This document shows, piece after piece, positions 53,972 to 62,258 of a stretch of 64,000 bases of DNA. The translations under genes were made by a program, and so were the position numbers. Location of the stretch: positions 61,076-125,075 of the forward strand of contig NZ_FWFL01000011.1 in NCBI RefSeq assembly GCF_900172295.1, written 5' to 3'. Numbering within the stretch: position 1 is the first letter of the stretch; each line of letters starts with the position of its first letter. The notes under the pieces are model-generated. The model saw nothing but the letters and a program-made list of their open reading frames with translations, made no database searches and was not told the DNA's origin. The stretch is from Roseovarius litorisediminis. Lineage in GTDB: Bacteria > Pseudomonadota > Alphaproteobacteria > Rhodobacterales > Rhodobacteraceae.

Positions 53972-54877
53972 TCAGACCTTGGTCGCCGTTACCGATGGGG
54001 TCACCCCACGACGTTTCAGCACCGTCTCGCGCCAACTGATAAAACTGATGGCGCCGACAATCACCATGCCGCCCAGAACCACATAAAAATCAACGGGTTC
54101 GTCAAAGACAAGCGCGCCCAGCGTCACCGCCCATATCAGCTGTAAAAAGGTCACCGGCTGGGACACCGCCAAAGGCGCGGCACGAAACGCCAGGGTCATG
54201 GTGTAATGTCCAGCCGTGGCCAGACAGGCCACACCAAACAGGATTGCCAGTTCAGCCCAGGTTGGTTCAATCCAGTTCCACGCCGCCAGCGGCGCCAGCC
54301 CAAGCGTGACAGTGACCGACAGCATCGCCACCACCACCAGCGGGCTGCACCTGCCCGATACCTGCTTGGCCAGCAGGTACGAGGCACCGAAACAGATCGC
54401 CGTCAGCAACATCGCCAGATGCCCCGGCCCGATTTCGCGAAACCCCGGGCGCAAGATGATCAACGCGCCCACAAGGGCCGCCGCCACGGCCAATACCCGG
54501 CGCAACGCCAGCCTTTCGCCCAGAAAAAGGGCGGCACCCAGGGTCACATAGACGGGGGACAGATAATTCATCGCCGTCACATCGGCGATTGGTATCCGCG
54601 CCATGGCGTAAAACCACAGACCCACCGCCACCGTATGCACGACACCACGCCAGGCAAACATTTTCACCGTCATCCGATCCATGTGCAACTGGCGGGGGGC
54701 CTTCAACATCGGCAGAAAGAAAACCAGTCCCAGTGCATAACGCAGAAAGGCCGCTTCTGGTGCCGGGATACGTGTACCCAGATGCTTGACCAGCGCCGTC
54801 ACCCCGATGAACAGAACACCGGTCACGATCATCCAGAAAATGCCCCAGCCGGGCCGCGCTGCCTGTGCTATACTCAT
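53972..54877 (-). CDS. EamA/DMT-family permease
   Basis: A 301-residue transporter with ten helices arranged as two repeated EamA units (YALGLVFFLPML ... MNYLSPVYVTLGAALFLGERLALRR in the first, PVTFLQLIWAVTLGALVFDEPVD in the second). Members export amino acids, nucleobases or other metabolites; the substrate is unknown. The start at 54877 gives a cytoplasmic N-terminus of usual length. It is on the same strand as, and downstream of, the large oxidoreductase gene, but a dyad repeat separates them. Confidence 0.88.
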   Translation of the reverse strand: MSIAQAARPGWGIFWMIVTGVLFIGVTALVKHLGTRIPAPEAAFLRYALGLVFFLPMLKAPRQLHMDRMTVKMFAWRGVVHTVAVGLWFYAMARIPIADVTAMNYLSPVYVTLGAALFLGERLALRRVLAVAAALVGALIILRPGFREIGPGHLAMLLTAICFGASYLLAKQVSGRCSPLVVVAMLSVTVTLGLAPLAAWNWIEPTWAELAILFGVACLATAGHYTMTLAFRAAPLAVSQPVTFLQLIWAVTLGALVFDEPVDFYVVLGGMVIVGAISFISWRETVLKRRGVTPSVTATKV

Positions 54878-54949
54878 GTCGGCATTAACACGGATAGTGC
54901 ACCGCTTGTCGAGGGGGGCCGAACCCTGCGTCGCCTGTTCTAACTCCTA

Positions 54950-54996
54950 GAAATTTCGCAGAAATTTCGTAGCGCACGATTTTTCTGCGAAAAATC
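54950..54996. repeat. Direct/inverted repeat cluster between the oxidoreductase and EamA genes
   Basis: AGAAATTTCG is repeated in tandem (54950-54959 and 54961-54969), TTTCGCAGAAA (54954-54964) pairs with TTTCTGCGAAA (54982-54992), and GATTTTT (54978-54984) pairs with AAAAATC (54990-54996). The nested dyads form alternative hairpins in the 138-bp gap. They could end the oxidoreductase transcript. Confidence 0.55.
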
Positions 54997-55015
54997 TCTC
55001 CCTGCGCCAAGGGTC

Positions 55016-56971
55016 TTAGCACGCCCAACCTGCGCGCAGCCCTTCCAGCACCGCCTCTTCGGCGCTGCGCGGAGCCAGACAATCGCCCAGACCGGTCACA
55101 TTGGCCATGCCCGCGGCCTGCAATGCCCCCAGCAATCTATCCTCGGCGATCTGACCCTGCGCCAGCACCAGACTGTCCATACCTTCCAGCACCATCGCCT
55201 CACCGGTCGCGATATGCTGAAAATAGGCGGTATCGCCATCAGCCCCGTAAAGCCGCGCATAGGGGATCAGTTCAACCCCCAGCCGCACGGCGCGGGCCAC
55301 CATGGTGTCGCGCACATAGGATTGCAGACCTTCACCCGCTGCAACAGCGCTTACTGCCAGCCTCACCTGCCGCCCCGAGGCGGCCAGCATCTCGGCCAGC
55401 CCCAGGCCCACCCAATCTGCCCGCCAGTCGGCAATAACCACGCGGCTGCCCAGGTTAGCCTCGCCGCGCAGCACAGCCCAGGCATCGGCTACATGCGTGC
55501 CCTCGCCCAGCTCCAGCGCCTTCGGCCAGTAGGGCGTGCCACCAGTGGCCACCAGCACCTGGTCAGGGGCCATGTCTTCAATCATCCCCACCGTGGCTCG
55601 GGTATTCAGCCGCACCTCAACACCCGCCAGCGCCATCTCGCGCGCCAGATTTGTAACGATCCCGCCAAACTCCGCCCGCCCCGGCAGGGCCTGCGCCAGC
55701 AACGCCTGCCCCCCCAGCTGCGGCCCGGCCTCCAGCAGGGTCACCACATGCCCCCGCGCTGACGCCACGGCGGCGGCCTTCATTCCGGCAGGGCCACCGC
55801 CTACAACAACCACCCGCCGCACCGGATCGGCCGGTGGCAGATCGCCGTACTGCAGCTCACGCCCGGTCTCGGGATGCTGAATGCATGAAATTGGCACACC
55901 TTTGTGGAAATGCCCGATACAGGCCTGATTGCAGCCGATGCAGGCGCGGATATCTTCTGATCGGCCCTTCGCGGCCTTGACGGGCATCAACGGGTCACAA
56001 ATCAATGCCCGGGTCATCCCGCACATGTCCACCTCACCACTCGCAATCAGCTTTTCAGCCTCCTGCGGCTGGTTGATCCGACCCGTCGCAATCACCGGAA
56101 TGTTTACCATCTGTTTTACCGTCGCCGCAAACGGCGCGGAATAGCCCGGCGCGTAGAACATCGGGGGCACGATATGCACTGCCGCCCCCAGCGTGGCTGA
56201 ACTTCCGGCGACAACGCTCACGTAATCCAGATGCCCGGCCGCGTCGCGCACCACCTGCAACACCTCATCTGGCTCCACGCCGGCATCGTCATGCTCTTCG
56301 CCGGTGATCCGCAGGCCCAGCACAAACTCCGGCCCCGTTGCCCTGCGCACCGCGGCCAGAACCTCGTGCAGGAACCGCGATCGCCCGGCCAGATCGCCGC
56401 CATAGGCATCGGTGCGCAGATTTACATGCCGGTTCAGAAATTGTGCCGGCAGATAGCCATGGCTTGCCACCACCTCGACGCCATCCACACCTGCGCGCTG
56501 CAACCGTTCAGCCGCGCTGGCATAGCCTGCAATGACCTCCGCAATCATCGCCTGCGACATGGCCCTGGGGATGGTATGAAACCGTTCGCTTGGCACGGCC
56601 GAGGGTGCATAGGCTACCGGCAGCGTGCCGTCGCTGGTCTCCATGATCTCTCGGCCCGGGTGAAACAGCTGCACGACCAGTCGCGCCCCTTCCCCCTGCA
56701 CCGCCTTGGCCAGCCGCTCGAACCCGGGGATACAATCGTTATCGGTTCCCATCAGCACATGGCTGGTATAGCGCGCAGTTTCATGCACCCCCACAACCTG
56801 CGTCACGATCAGACCCACACCGCCCCTGGCCCGGGCCCGGTGATAGGCGATCAGCGCCTCGTTCACCTTGTCAGACACCGGCAATGTGGTGTCATGCCCG
56901 GTCGATACGATCCGGTTGCGTATTTCGATCTTGCCGATCTTCAGCGGTTGAAACAGGGCTGGTGTCTGCAT
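55016..56971 (-). CDS. FMN/[4Fe-4S]/FAD NADH:flavin oxidoreductase
   Basis: A 651-residue multi-domain enzyme: an OYE-like FMN barrel (about 1-370), a [4Fe-4S] cluster (CIGCNQACIGHFHKG followed by SCIQHP), and a FAD/NAD domain (VVVVGGGPAGMKAAAVASARG and the late GLGDCLAPRSAEEAVLEG). The layout is that of 2,4-dienoyl-CoA reductase, trimethylamine/dimethylamine dehydrogenases and the N-methylproline demethylase StcD. N-demethylation is an attractive guess next to the bet genes, but the substrate is not proven. ATG 56971 with AAGGGAACC upstream. Confidence 0.88.
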   Translation of the reverse strand: MQTPALFQPLKIGKIEIRNRIVSTGHDTTLPVSDKVNEALIAYHRARARGGVGLIVTQVVGVHETARYTSHVLMGTDNDCIPGFERLAKAVQGEGARLVVQLFHPGREIMETSDGTLPVAYAPSAVPSERFHTIPRAMSQAMIAEVIAGYASAAERLQRAGVDGVEVVASHGYLPAQFLNRHVNLRTDAYGGDLAGRSRFLHEVLAAVRRATGPEFVLGLRITGEEHDDAGVEPDEVLQVVRDAAGHLDYVSVVAGSSATLGAAVHIVPPMFYAPGYSAPFAATVKQMVNIPVIATGRINQPQEAEKLIASGEVDMCGMTRALICDPLMPVKAAKGRSEDIRACIGCNQACIGHFHKGVPISCIQHPETGRELQYGDLPPADPVRRVVVVGGGPAGMKAAAVASARGHVVTLLEAGPQLGGQALLAQALPGRAEFGGIVTNLAREMALAGVEVRLNTRATVGMIEDMAPDQVLVATGGTPYWPKALELGEGTHVADAWAVLRGEANLGSRVVIADWRADWVGLGLAEMLAASGRQVRLAVSAVAAGEGLQSYVRDTMVARAVRLGVELIPYARLYGADGDTAYFQHIATGEAMVLEGMDSLVLAQGQIAEDRLLGALQAAGMANVTGLGDCLAPRSAEEAVLEGLRAGWAC

Positions 56972-57048
56972 TGTATCGGGTTCCCTTGCGGCGCTTTTCC
57001 ATGCGCATCCTGCACTGAACCTAAAACGTTCAGCGGGAAACCTGAATG

Positions 57049-57067
57049 GCGGTTTTGCACAAACCGC
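57049..57067. repeat. Perfect hairpin GCGGTTT-TGCAC-AAACCGC
   Basis: A perfect 7-bp stem with a 5-base loop lies between two divergent genes. The bases around it (GAATGGCGGTTTTGCA) closely resemble 61991-62006, suggesting a dispersed short repeat. Confidence 0.5.
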
Positions 57068-57174
57068 TCAAACCGCCCTTGAATTGCGCGATATTTTCCG
57101 CCCCCGCCAGCACAGGGGGTTTTCACACCCCGCCATTGCCGCCATCATACCCCCTGACCCAACTGGTAAAACGA

Positions 57175-57696
57175 ATGCTTCGGACCCTGGCAATCCTCAT
57201 CTGCCTTATGTTGTACCTGCCTGTGCCCGCCGGCGCGCAGCCCCCCGGCGATTGTGCTGACCCGGCGGTTCCTTCCGCAGAGCTGATTCAGGAACTCACC
57301 CGCTGGATCGGCGCGCAGACGGGGTATGACATCACCCGCACATTAGCTGATCCGCCCCGCGTCAGCTTCTGCGACACCGGCCAGACTATCATTTACGAGG
57401 ATCAGACCCTGATCGTCGATCCCGGCCTGCGCGCCGCTTATGACCTGTCAGACCGGCATATCTATCTGGTCCTGCCCTGGGACGCCGCCAACCCCAAGGA
57501 TGTCTCTGCCCTTCTGCACGAACTGATCCATGACGTGCAGCTGATCAACCGTGACTGGCCCTGCGTCGGCGCCCCCGAGTGGCAGGCCTACAAACTGCAA
57601 GAGACATGGCTGGCCGAACGCGGCATCGACCCCGGCTTTGACTGGCTGCATATCTACATGTACAGCCGCTGCCCGCGCGACATCCACCCCGACTGA
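57175..57696 (+). CDS. Secreted zinc-metalloprotease-like protein (HExxH)
   Basis: A 173-residue exported protein with signal LRTLAILICLMLYLPVPAGA. The mature part has cysteines at both ends (GDCADP, SFCDTG, PCVGAP, SRCPRD), suggesting two disulfides, and a helix LLHELIHDVQ that carries an HExxH zinc motif; the third ligand is uncertain. It may correspond to the DUF6647 family of Rhodobacteraceae. Whether it cleaves protein is unproven. ATG 57175 gives a clean signal peptide. Confidence 0.75.
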   Translation: MLRTLAILICLMLYLPVPAGAQPPGDCADPAVPSAELIQELTRWIGAQTGYDITRTLADPPRVSFCDTGQTIIYEDQTLIVDPGLRAAYDLSDRHIYLVLPWDAANPKDVSALLHELIHDVQLINRDWPCVGAPEWQAYKLQETWLAERGIDPGFDWLHIYMYSRCPRDIHPD

Positions 57697-57700
57697 CCGG

Positions 57701-58294
57701 TCAGCCCAGCAGCAGCTTGGCCGCAATCGCCCACATGGTCAGCCCCACGACCACGTCCAGCACCCGCCAGCTTTGCGGCCTGCGAAAGACCGGCGCCAGC
57801 ACCCGGGCGCCATAGCCCAGACTGAAGAAAAACACGAAACTGGCCAGCACGGCACCGGCGCCAAATTGCAGCTTGTCAGCGTATTGCGCCGAAACCGAGC
57901 CCAGCAAAACAACGGTATCCAGATAGACATGCGGGTTCAGCCAGGTCAGCGCCAGACAGGTCAGCACCGCACGCGCCAGACTGCCGGTCCCCTCGCCCGC
58001 CTCCAGCACCTCGCCGCCGCGCCACGCCGCGCGCAGGTTGCTGAAGCCGTACCACAGCAGAAACGCCGCCCCGCCCCAGCGCATAATCCGCTCCAGCCCC
58101 GGCACCATCTCGGCCAGCGCGCCAAAGCCCGCCACCCCCGCCGCGACCAAAACCGCGTCCGAGATCGCACAGACCAGCACCACCGCCAGCACATGCTCGC
58201 GCCGCAGCCCCTGACGCAACACAAACGCATTCTGCGCCCCGATTGCCAGGATCAACGAAAACCCCAGCGCAAACCCCGCCAACCCTGCCTGCAT
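57701..58294 (-). CDS. LysE/ArgO-type amino acid exporter
   Basis: A 197-residue permease with five to six helices. The family start GFSLILAIGAQNAFVLRQGL, the ISDAVLVAAGVAGFG segment and LTWLNPHVYLDTVVLLGS are diagnostic for the LysE/ArgO family, which exports basic amino acids. Usually controlled by an ArgP/LysG-type LysR regulator, none of which lies next to it. It converges on the HExxH gene with four bases between. Confidence 0.92.
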   Translation of the reverse strand: MQAGLAGFALGFSLILAIGAQNAFVLRQGLRREHVLAVVLVCAISDAVLVAAGVAGFGALAEMVPGLERIMRWGGAAFLLWYGFSNLRAAWRGGEVLEAGEGTGSLARAVLTCLALTWLNPHVYLDTVVLLGSVSAQYADKLQFGAGAVLASFVFFFSLGYGARVLAPVFRRPQSWRVLDVVVGLTMWAIAAKLLLG

Positions 58295-58497
58295 TAGAAT
58301 TCTTTCCTTAAGGCCGGGCTTATCCCGCCATTGTCTGTCGTAATTTTTGCCGTCTTGGCTGAACGCAGATCAGCGTCACTCGTCTGGGGTCCACGCTAGA
58401 AAGGCATTCTCGTGGGCGCAACAACAACCGACGCAATATCTTTTGGTGGAAATTGGCAATGGATATACTCCTTTAAATTGCACGAAGGTGAGGATGC

Positions 58498-59154
58498 ATG
58501 GCTGGCAAATTGGTTTGCGAATCCGAAATTTTCCACAGCATCGATGAAAAGGCCAATACAGCCAAGAATGAATGCTTTTTTGTTGGCTTCCTTGATGGAA
58601 TTTTGGCCAACAACCGAATTGATCACACCGAACTTGAACCGCTTTTAGCAGAATGCGAAGCAATCTGCCGCCAGGTAAGGGATGAAGATGCAGCGGAAAT
58701 CATCGCAGAAGCATCGGCGGGCCATCAAAATACGCCACAAGAACTTCTCGATCTCCTGACCCAAATCGCAGAAATTAGAAGTGAAAAAATTGTTTCAGGG
58801 TGTCGGCGATCCTCGGCAAATAGACTGTTGGGATTTTGTGCAGGCATTAACTGCGACAATGTAATTACAACACGAGAAGCCAGTACTCTTTTTGAGCGGT
58901 TAAAATCCGCTCACGATTTAGAAGATGATCCTCGCATTGTCGCACTGCGTCATGTTTTGCTGGATGCACTTGAGGATGGAAAAATTGATCCCCCAGAGTC
59001 AGCCGAAATAAGCCACCTCATCACAAGTTTGGTCGGCGACAGCTACGCAGACACCGGCATTCCAAGCAGCGACGCACTACCAGTCGTACAGGACTTGGAT
59101 GAAATCGACCTGAACCTTCTGGACGCAAGTCGCGTTGTGCTGACGGGCAGCTAA
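58498..59154 (+). CDS. Helical-repeat protein that ends where a BRCT domain should begin (probably truncated)
   Basis: A 218-residue, all-helical acidic protein with three related acidic repeats (FLDGILANNRIDHTELEPL, LGFCAGINCDNVITTREA, VLLDALEDGKIDPPESAE). It ends with LNLLDASRVVLTGS, which looks like the first strand (FVFTGKF-like) of a BRCT domain. In full-length relatives I recall, similar repeats are followed by a complete BRCT domain; here the stop codon cuts it after one strand. The gene is AT-richer than its neighbours, suggesting transfer. The GTAC dyad element begins 9 bases after the stop. ATG 58498 has GGTGAGG upstream. Confidence 0.65.
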   Translation: MAGKLVCESEIFHSIDEKANTAKNECFFVGFLDGILANNRIDHTELEPLLAECEAICRQVRDEDAAEIIAEASAGHQNTPQELLDLLTQIAEIRSEKIVSGCRRSSANRLLGFCAGINCDNVITTREASTLFERLKSAHDLEDDPRIVALRHVLLDALEDGKIDPPESAEISHLITSLVGDSYADTGIPSSDALPVVQDLDEIDLNLLDASRVVLTGS

Positions 59155-59163
59155 GACATCCCA

Positions 59164-59251
59164 AAACGTACGAAACGTACGCCCGTTTCCCGAAACGCTC
59201 TGAATAACGTACGAAATCCACGTACGTTTCGTACGTATCGTACGCTTCCGA
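59164..59251. repeat. GTAC dyad element, copy 2
   Basis: Two AAACGTACG units (59164-59181), a 26-base spacer holding its own hairpin (CGTTTC with GAAACG, 59184-59197), CGTACGAAATCCA, then three CGTAC-N4 units (59221-59247). GTAC occurs at 59168, 59177, 59209, 59222, 59231 and 59240, the same spacing as copy 1. The 16-mer 59166-59181 is the exact reverse complement of 59221-59236. Confidence 0.85.
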
Positions 59252-59261
59252 ATCCCCGCTC

Positions 59262-59295
59262 AAAACGCAAAAACGGCGCGGGTTAAAGCGCCGTT
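59262..59295 (-). terminator. Terminator of yebC
   Basis: AACGGCGC (59272-59279) pairs with GCGCCGTT (59288-59295) around an 8-base loop; on the minus strand TTTTGCGTTTT follows. It lies after the yebC stop codon. Confidence 0.8.
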
Positions 59296-59296
59296 C

Positions 59297-59321
59297 TTAA
59301 CCATTGGTGACCAATTGTTAA
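59297..59321. repeat. Near-perfect 11-bp dyad at the yebC 3' end
   Basis: TTAACCATTGG and CCAATTGTTAA pair with one mismatch around TGA, directly next to the terminator and six bases from the yebC stop codon. Confidence 0.45.
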
Positions 59322-59326
59322 CCTGA

Positions 59327-60067
59327 TCAGAGCTGATCCATCACCTCGTCCGAGGCCTCGAAGTTGGCGGTGACGCGCTGCACGTCGTCGTCATCCTCCA
59401 GCGCGTCGATCAGCTTCATCAGCTTCTGCATGCCCTCCAGATCCAGCTCGGTGCTGGTCGTGGGCTTCCACACCAGCTTGGTGCTTTCGCTCTCTCCAAG
59501 CTCCGCTTCCAGCGCGGTGGACACCTCGTTCAGATCGGTGTCGGCACACCAGATGATGTGGCCATCCTCGGACGATTCCACATCCTCTGCGCCCGCTTCG
59601 ATGGCGGCCAGCATCACCGTGTCGGCATCGCCCACCTCGGCCGGATAGCTGACCTCGCCCTTGCGTTCAAACATGAAACCGACGCTGCCGGTCTCGCCCA
59701 GATTGCCGCCGTTCTTGGTAAAGGTGCTGCGGACGTTGGATGCGGTGCGGTTCAGGTTGTCGGTCATCGCCTCGACAATCACCGCCACGCCGCCGGGGCC
59801 ATAGCCCTCATAGCGGATTTCCTTATAGTCATCGCCTTCCCCGGCCTGAGATTTCTTGATCGCCCGGTCGATCACATCCTTCGGCACCGAAACCGCCTTA
59901 GCCTCCTTCACCGCCATTCGTAACCGCGGGTTTTTGTCCGGGTCCGGGTCACCCATTTTGGCAGCTACGGTTATCTCTTTGGAAAGTTTAGAGAAAAGTT
60001 TCGAGCGCGCAGCGTCCTGCCGCCCCTTGCGGTGCTGAATATTTGCCCATTTTGAGTGGCCGGCCAT
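59327..60067 (-). CDS. yebC: YebC/TACO1-family protein
   Basis: A 246-residue YebC protein with the diagnostic start [18 protein letters not shown], the [20 protein letters not shown] block, and the [17 protein letters not shown] motif. Annotated as a transcription regulator; family members are now linked to relief of ribosome stalling at proline runs (YebC2/TACO1) or to regulation. ATG 60067 with GGAGGCACC upstream. It is divergent from the SLC13 permease gene. Confidence 0.96.
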   Translation of the reverse strand: MAGHSKWANIQHRKGRQDAARSKLFSKLSKEITVAAKMGDPDPDKNPRLRMAVKEAKAVSVPKDVIDRAIKKSQAGEGDDYKEIRYEGYGPGGVAVIVEAMTDNLNRTASNVRSTFTKNGGNLGETGSVGFMFERKGEVSYPAEVGDADTVMLAAIEAGAEDVESSEDGHIIWCADTDLNEVSTALEAELGESESTKLVWKPTTSTELDLEGMQKLMKLIDALEDDDDVQRVTANFEASDEVMDQL

Positions 60068-60189
60068 GCGGTGCCTCCGATTAGAAATCTCTGATTTGCG
60101 CCTCTATAGGCCAGTCACCATACCCCTCGCAAGCCGGTTGCATTTACCCGCCCGATGAGTTTGGCTTGCACTCAATAAGGAGGGCCGCC

Positions 60190-61962
60190 GTGACCACCGA
60201 CCAAATCATCCTTTTCTGCCTTTTTGGGGTTGTGTTTGCCTTTCTGCTTTGGGGCAAATACCGGTATGATATCGTTGCCTTTTCCGCGCTGATGGGGGGG
60301 GTGGTTCTGGGCGTTGTCCCCGCCGCAGACGCCTTTGCCGGGTTCGGTCATCCGGCCACGCTGGTGGTGGCACTGGTGCTGGTCGTCTCGGCCGGGCTGG
60401 TGCGTTCCGGGGCTGTATTCCTAATCACCCGCACGCTGATCGACAGTTCGCGCGCCCTAGGCGGGCACATCGCCCTGATGGGCGGGATTGCAGGGGTGTT
60501 GTCGGCCTTCATGAACAATGTCGCGGCTCTTGCCCTGCTGATGCCCGTCGACATCCAGACAGCCAGAAAGGCAAAACGCCCGCCGGGGCTCAGCCTGATG
60601 CCCCTCAGCTTTGCGACCATCCTTGGTGGCATGGCGACGCTTATCGGCACACCGCCCAACATCATCATCGCCGCGATCCGCGAAGAAGAGCTTGGCACGC
60701 CATTTGCAATGTTTGATTTCGCCCCGGTGGGAGGACTGACCGCTGTTGCCGGGTTGATCTTTGTGGCTTTGATCGGTTGGCGCCTGATCCCAGACCGGTC
60801 TGATGCAACCCTCCAAGCCTCTGAAATAGCTGAATATATCGCCGAACTGACAGTTCCATCCGGGTCAACCCATGTCGGCAAGCGCCTGATCGAGCTAGAG
60901 AAAGAGGCCGACCGCATCGACGTCGCCATTCTTGGGCTGATCCGTGACGGCAAGCGCCGCTATGGCACGGCCATCAACACGCAAATCAAAGAGGGCGACA
61001 TTCTGGTGCTAGAGGCGGGGCCAGATGCGCTGGACGAATTCCGCGCCAGCCTGTCGCTGGCCTTTGTTGATGAGCAGCGCGAAAGCCATTTGAATGCAGC
61101 CGGTGAAGGCCTGGATATCATCGAGGTCGTCGTGCCCCAGCACGCCCGCATCACCGGGAAGACTGCCCAGTCGATCGGCCTGCACTGGCGCCAGCACTCG
61201 GTTTTGATGGGGCTTTCCCGGCAGGGCCGCAAGATCACCCAGCAGGTTCGAATAACCCCGATACTCGCAGGCGACATCCTGCTGCTGCTGGTGCCCAAGG
61301 ATACCGGCAATGACGTGACCGACTGGCTGGGCTGCCTGCCGCTAGCCAGCCGCGGGCTGGCCGTGACGCAAGACCGCAAGACGTGGCTTGCCATTGGGCT
61401 GTTTGCCGCCGCCGTCGCCGCTGCCAGCTTTGGCCTGATCTACCTGCCGGTGGCGCTTGGGCTGGTGGTCATGACTTATGTGTTGGCGCGGATCGTGCCG
61501 TTGAGCGAGCTATACGATCACATCGAGTGGCCGGTTGTGGTGCTTTTGGGGTCAATGATACCGCTGGGTGCTGCCCTGCAGGATGCTGGCGGCACCCAGC
61601 TTATTGCCAATGCTTTGGTAGGCCTGACCGAAGGTTTCCCCCCCTGGGCGGTGCTGACCGTTTTGATGATTGTCACGATGAGCCTGTCAGATGTGCTAAA
61701 CAACACCGCAACCACAATCGTGGCCGCCCCCGTGGGCATCCAGATGGCGCAAACCCTGGGCGTATCGCCCGACCCCTTCCTGATGGCCGTCGCCGTCGCC
61801 GCCTCATCGGCCTTTCTCACCCCCATTGGCCATAAAAACAACACGCTTATCCTGGGTCCCGGCGGCTATCACTTTGGCGACTACTGGCGTATGGGCCTGC
61901 CGCTTGAGCTGATTGTGGTCGCGGTATCGATCCCGGCCATTCTTTTGTTCTGGCCGCTCTGA
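60190..61962 (+). CDS. SLC13-family permease with RCK_C (TrkA-C) domains
   Basis: A 590-residue transporter. Helices fill the N-terminal third (VVFAFLLWGKYRYDIVAFSA, NNVAALALLMPV, GTPPNIIIAAIREEELG), followed by two cytoplasmic TrkA-C domains (about 215-300 and 310-390, with DILVLEAGPDAL and ILAGDILLLLVP), and a second helical half including LNNTATTIVAAPVGIQ and FLTPIGHKNNTLILGPGGY. SLC13 members carry sulfate, dicarboxylates or citrate; the paired NN..P motifs support this. GTG 60190 is chosen for its AAGGAGG ribosome-binding site; an in-frame start eight codons earlier lacks one. Confidence 0.88.
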   Translation: MTTDQIILFCLFGVVFAFLLWGKYRYDIVAFSALMGGVVLGVVPAADAFAGFGHPATLVVALVLVVSAGLVRSGAVFLITRTLIDSSRALGGHIALMGGIAGVLSAFMNNVAALALLMPVDIQTARKAKRPPGLSLMPLSFATILGGMATLIGTPPNIIIAAIREEELGTPFAMFDFAPVGGLTAVAGLIFVALIGWRLIPDRSDATLQASEIAEYIAELTVPSGSTHVGKRLIELEKEADRIDVAILGLIRDGKRRYGTAINTQIKEGDILVLEAGPDALDEFRASLSLAFVDEQRESHLNAAGEGLDIIEVVVPQHARITGKTAQSIGLHWRQHSVLMGLSRQGRKITQQVRITPILAGDILLLLVPKDTGNDVTDWLGCLPLASRGLAVTQDRKTWLAIGLFAAAVAAASFGLIYLPVALGLVVMTYVLARIVPLSELYDHIEWPVVVLLGSMIPLGAALQDAGGTQLIANALVGLTEGFPPWAVLTVLMIVTMSLSDVLNNTATTIVAAPVGIQMAQTLGVSPDPFLMAVAVAASSAFLTPIGHKNNTLILGPGGYHFGDYWRMGLPLELIVVAVSIPAILLFWPL

Positions 61963-62258
61963 GCCCATATTACCGGATGCTGCGCGGTGCATGAATGGCG
62001 GCTTTGCAAGACTTGCCCCCAGTGGCATCAGTTTAAAACCGTGTACTATTATTAGAGGAGTGAAGAACGATGGATCAACGCCACCGGTAATCGGCATCAG
62101 GCCCATGAGGCGCAACTGCGCTCAGGGTAACCGACGCCCGGATTCCGTCGAACGCAAGCTCCACGGAGCTTTCGTGCACAAACTACGGAACAAGACCGCC
62201 CTCATGACTCGGGGCGCGCTAATTTGAGCCTAAAGAGGAAGTGGAATAGGCTGCATAT
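61963..62258. other. Intergenic region without a convincing gene
   Basis: Contains a TGAATGGCGGCTTTGCA segment resembling 57043-57059 and a good ribosome-binding site (AGAGGAG) before ATG 62071 that opens only a six-codon frame before a stop. The base composition becomes AT-richer toward the following gene. It may be decayed insertion DNA. Confidence 0.4.

Noticed and set aside
62044..62227. A GTG/ATG with a strong ribosome-binding site before the flavocytochrome gene
   Set aside because: The ATG frame stops after six codons and the GTG frame encodes an arginine-rich sequence with no resemblance to a known protein; at best a decayed remnant.
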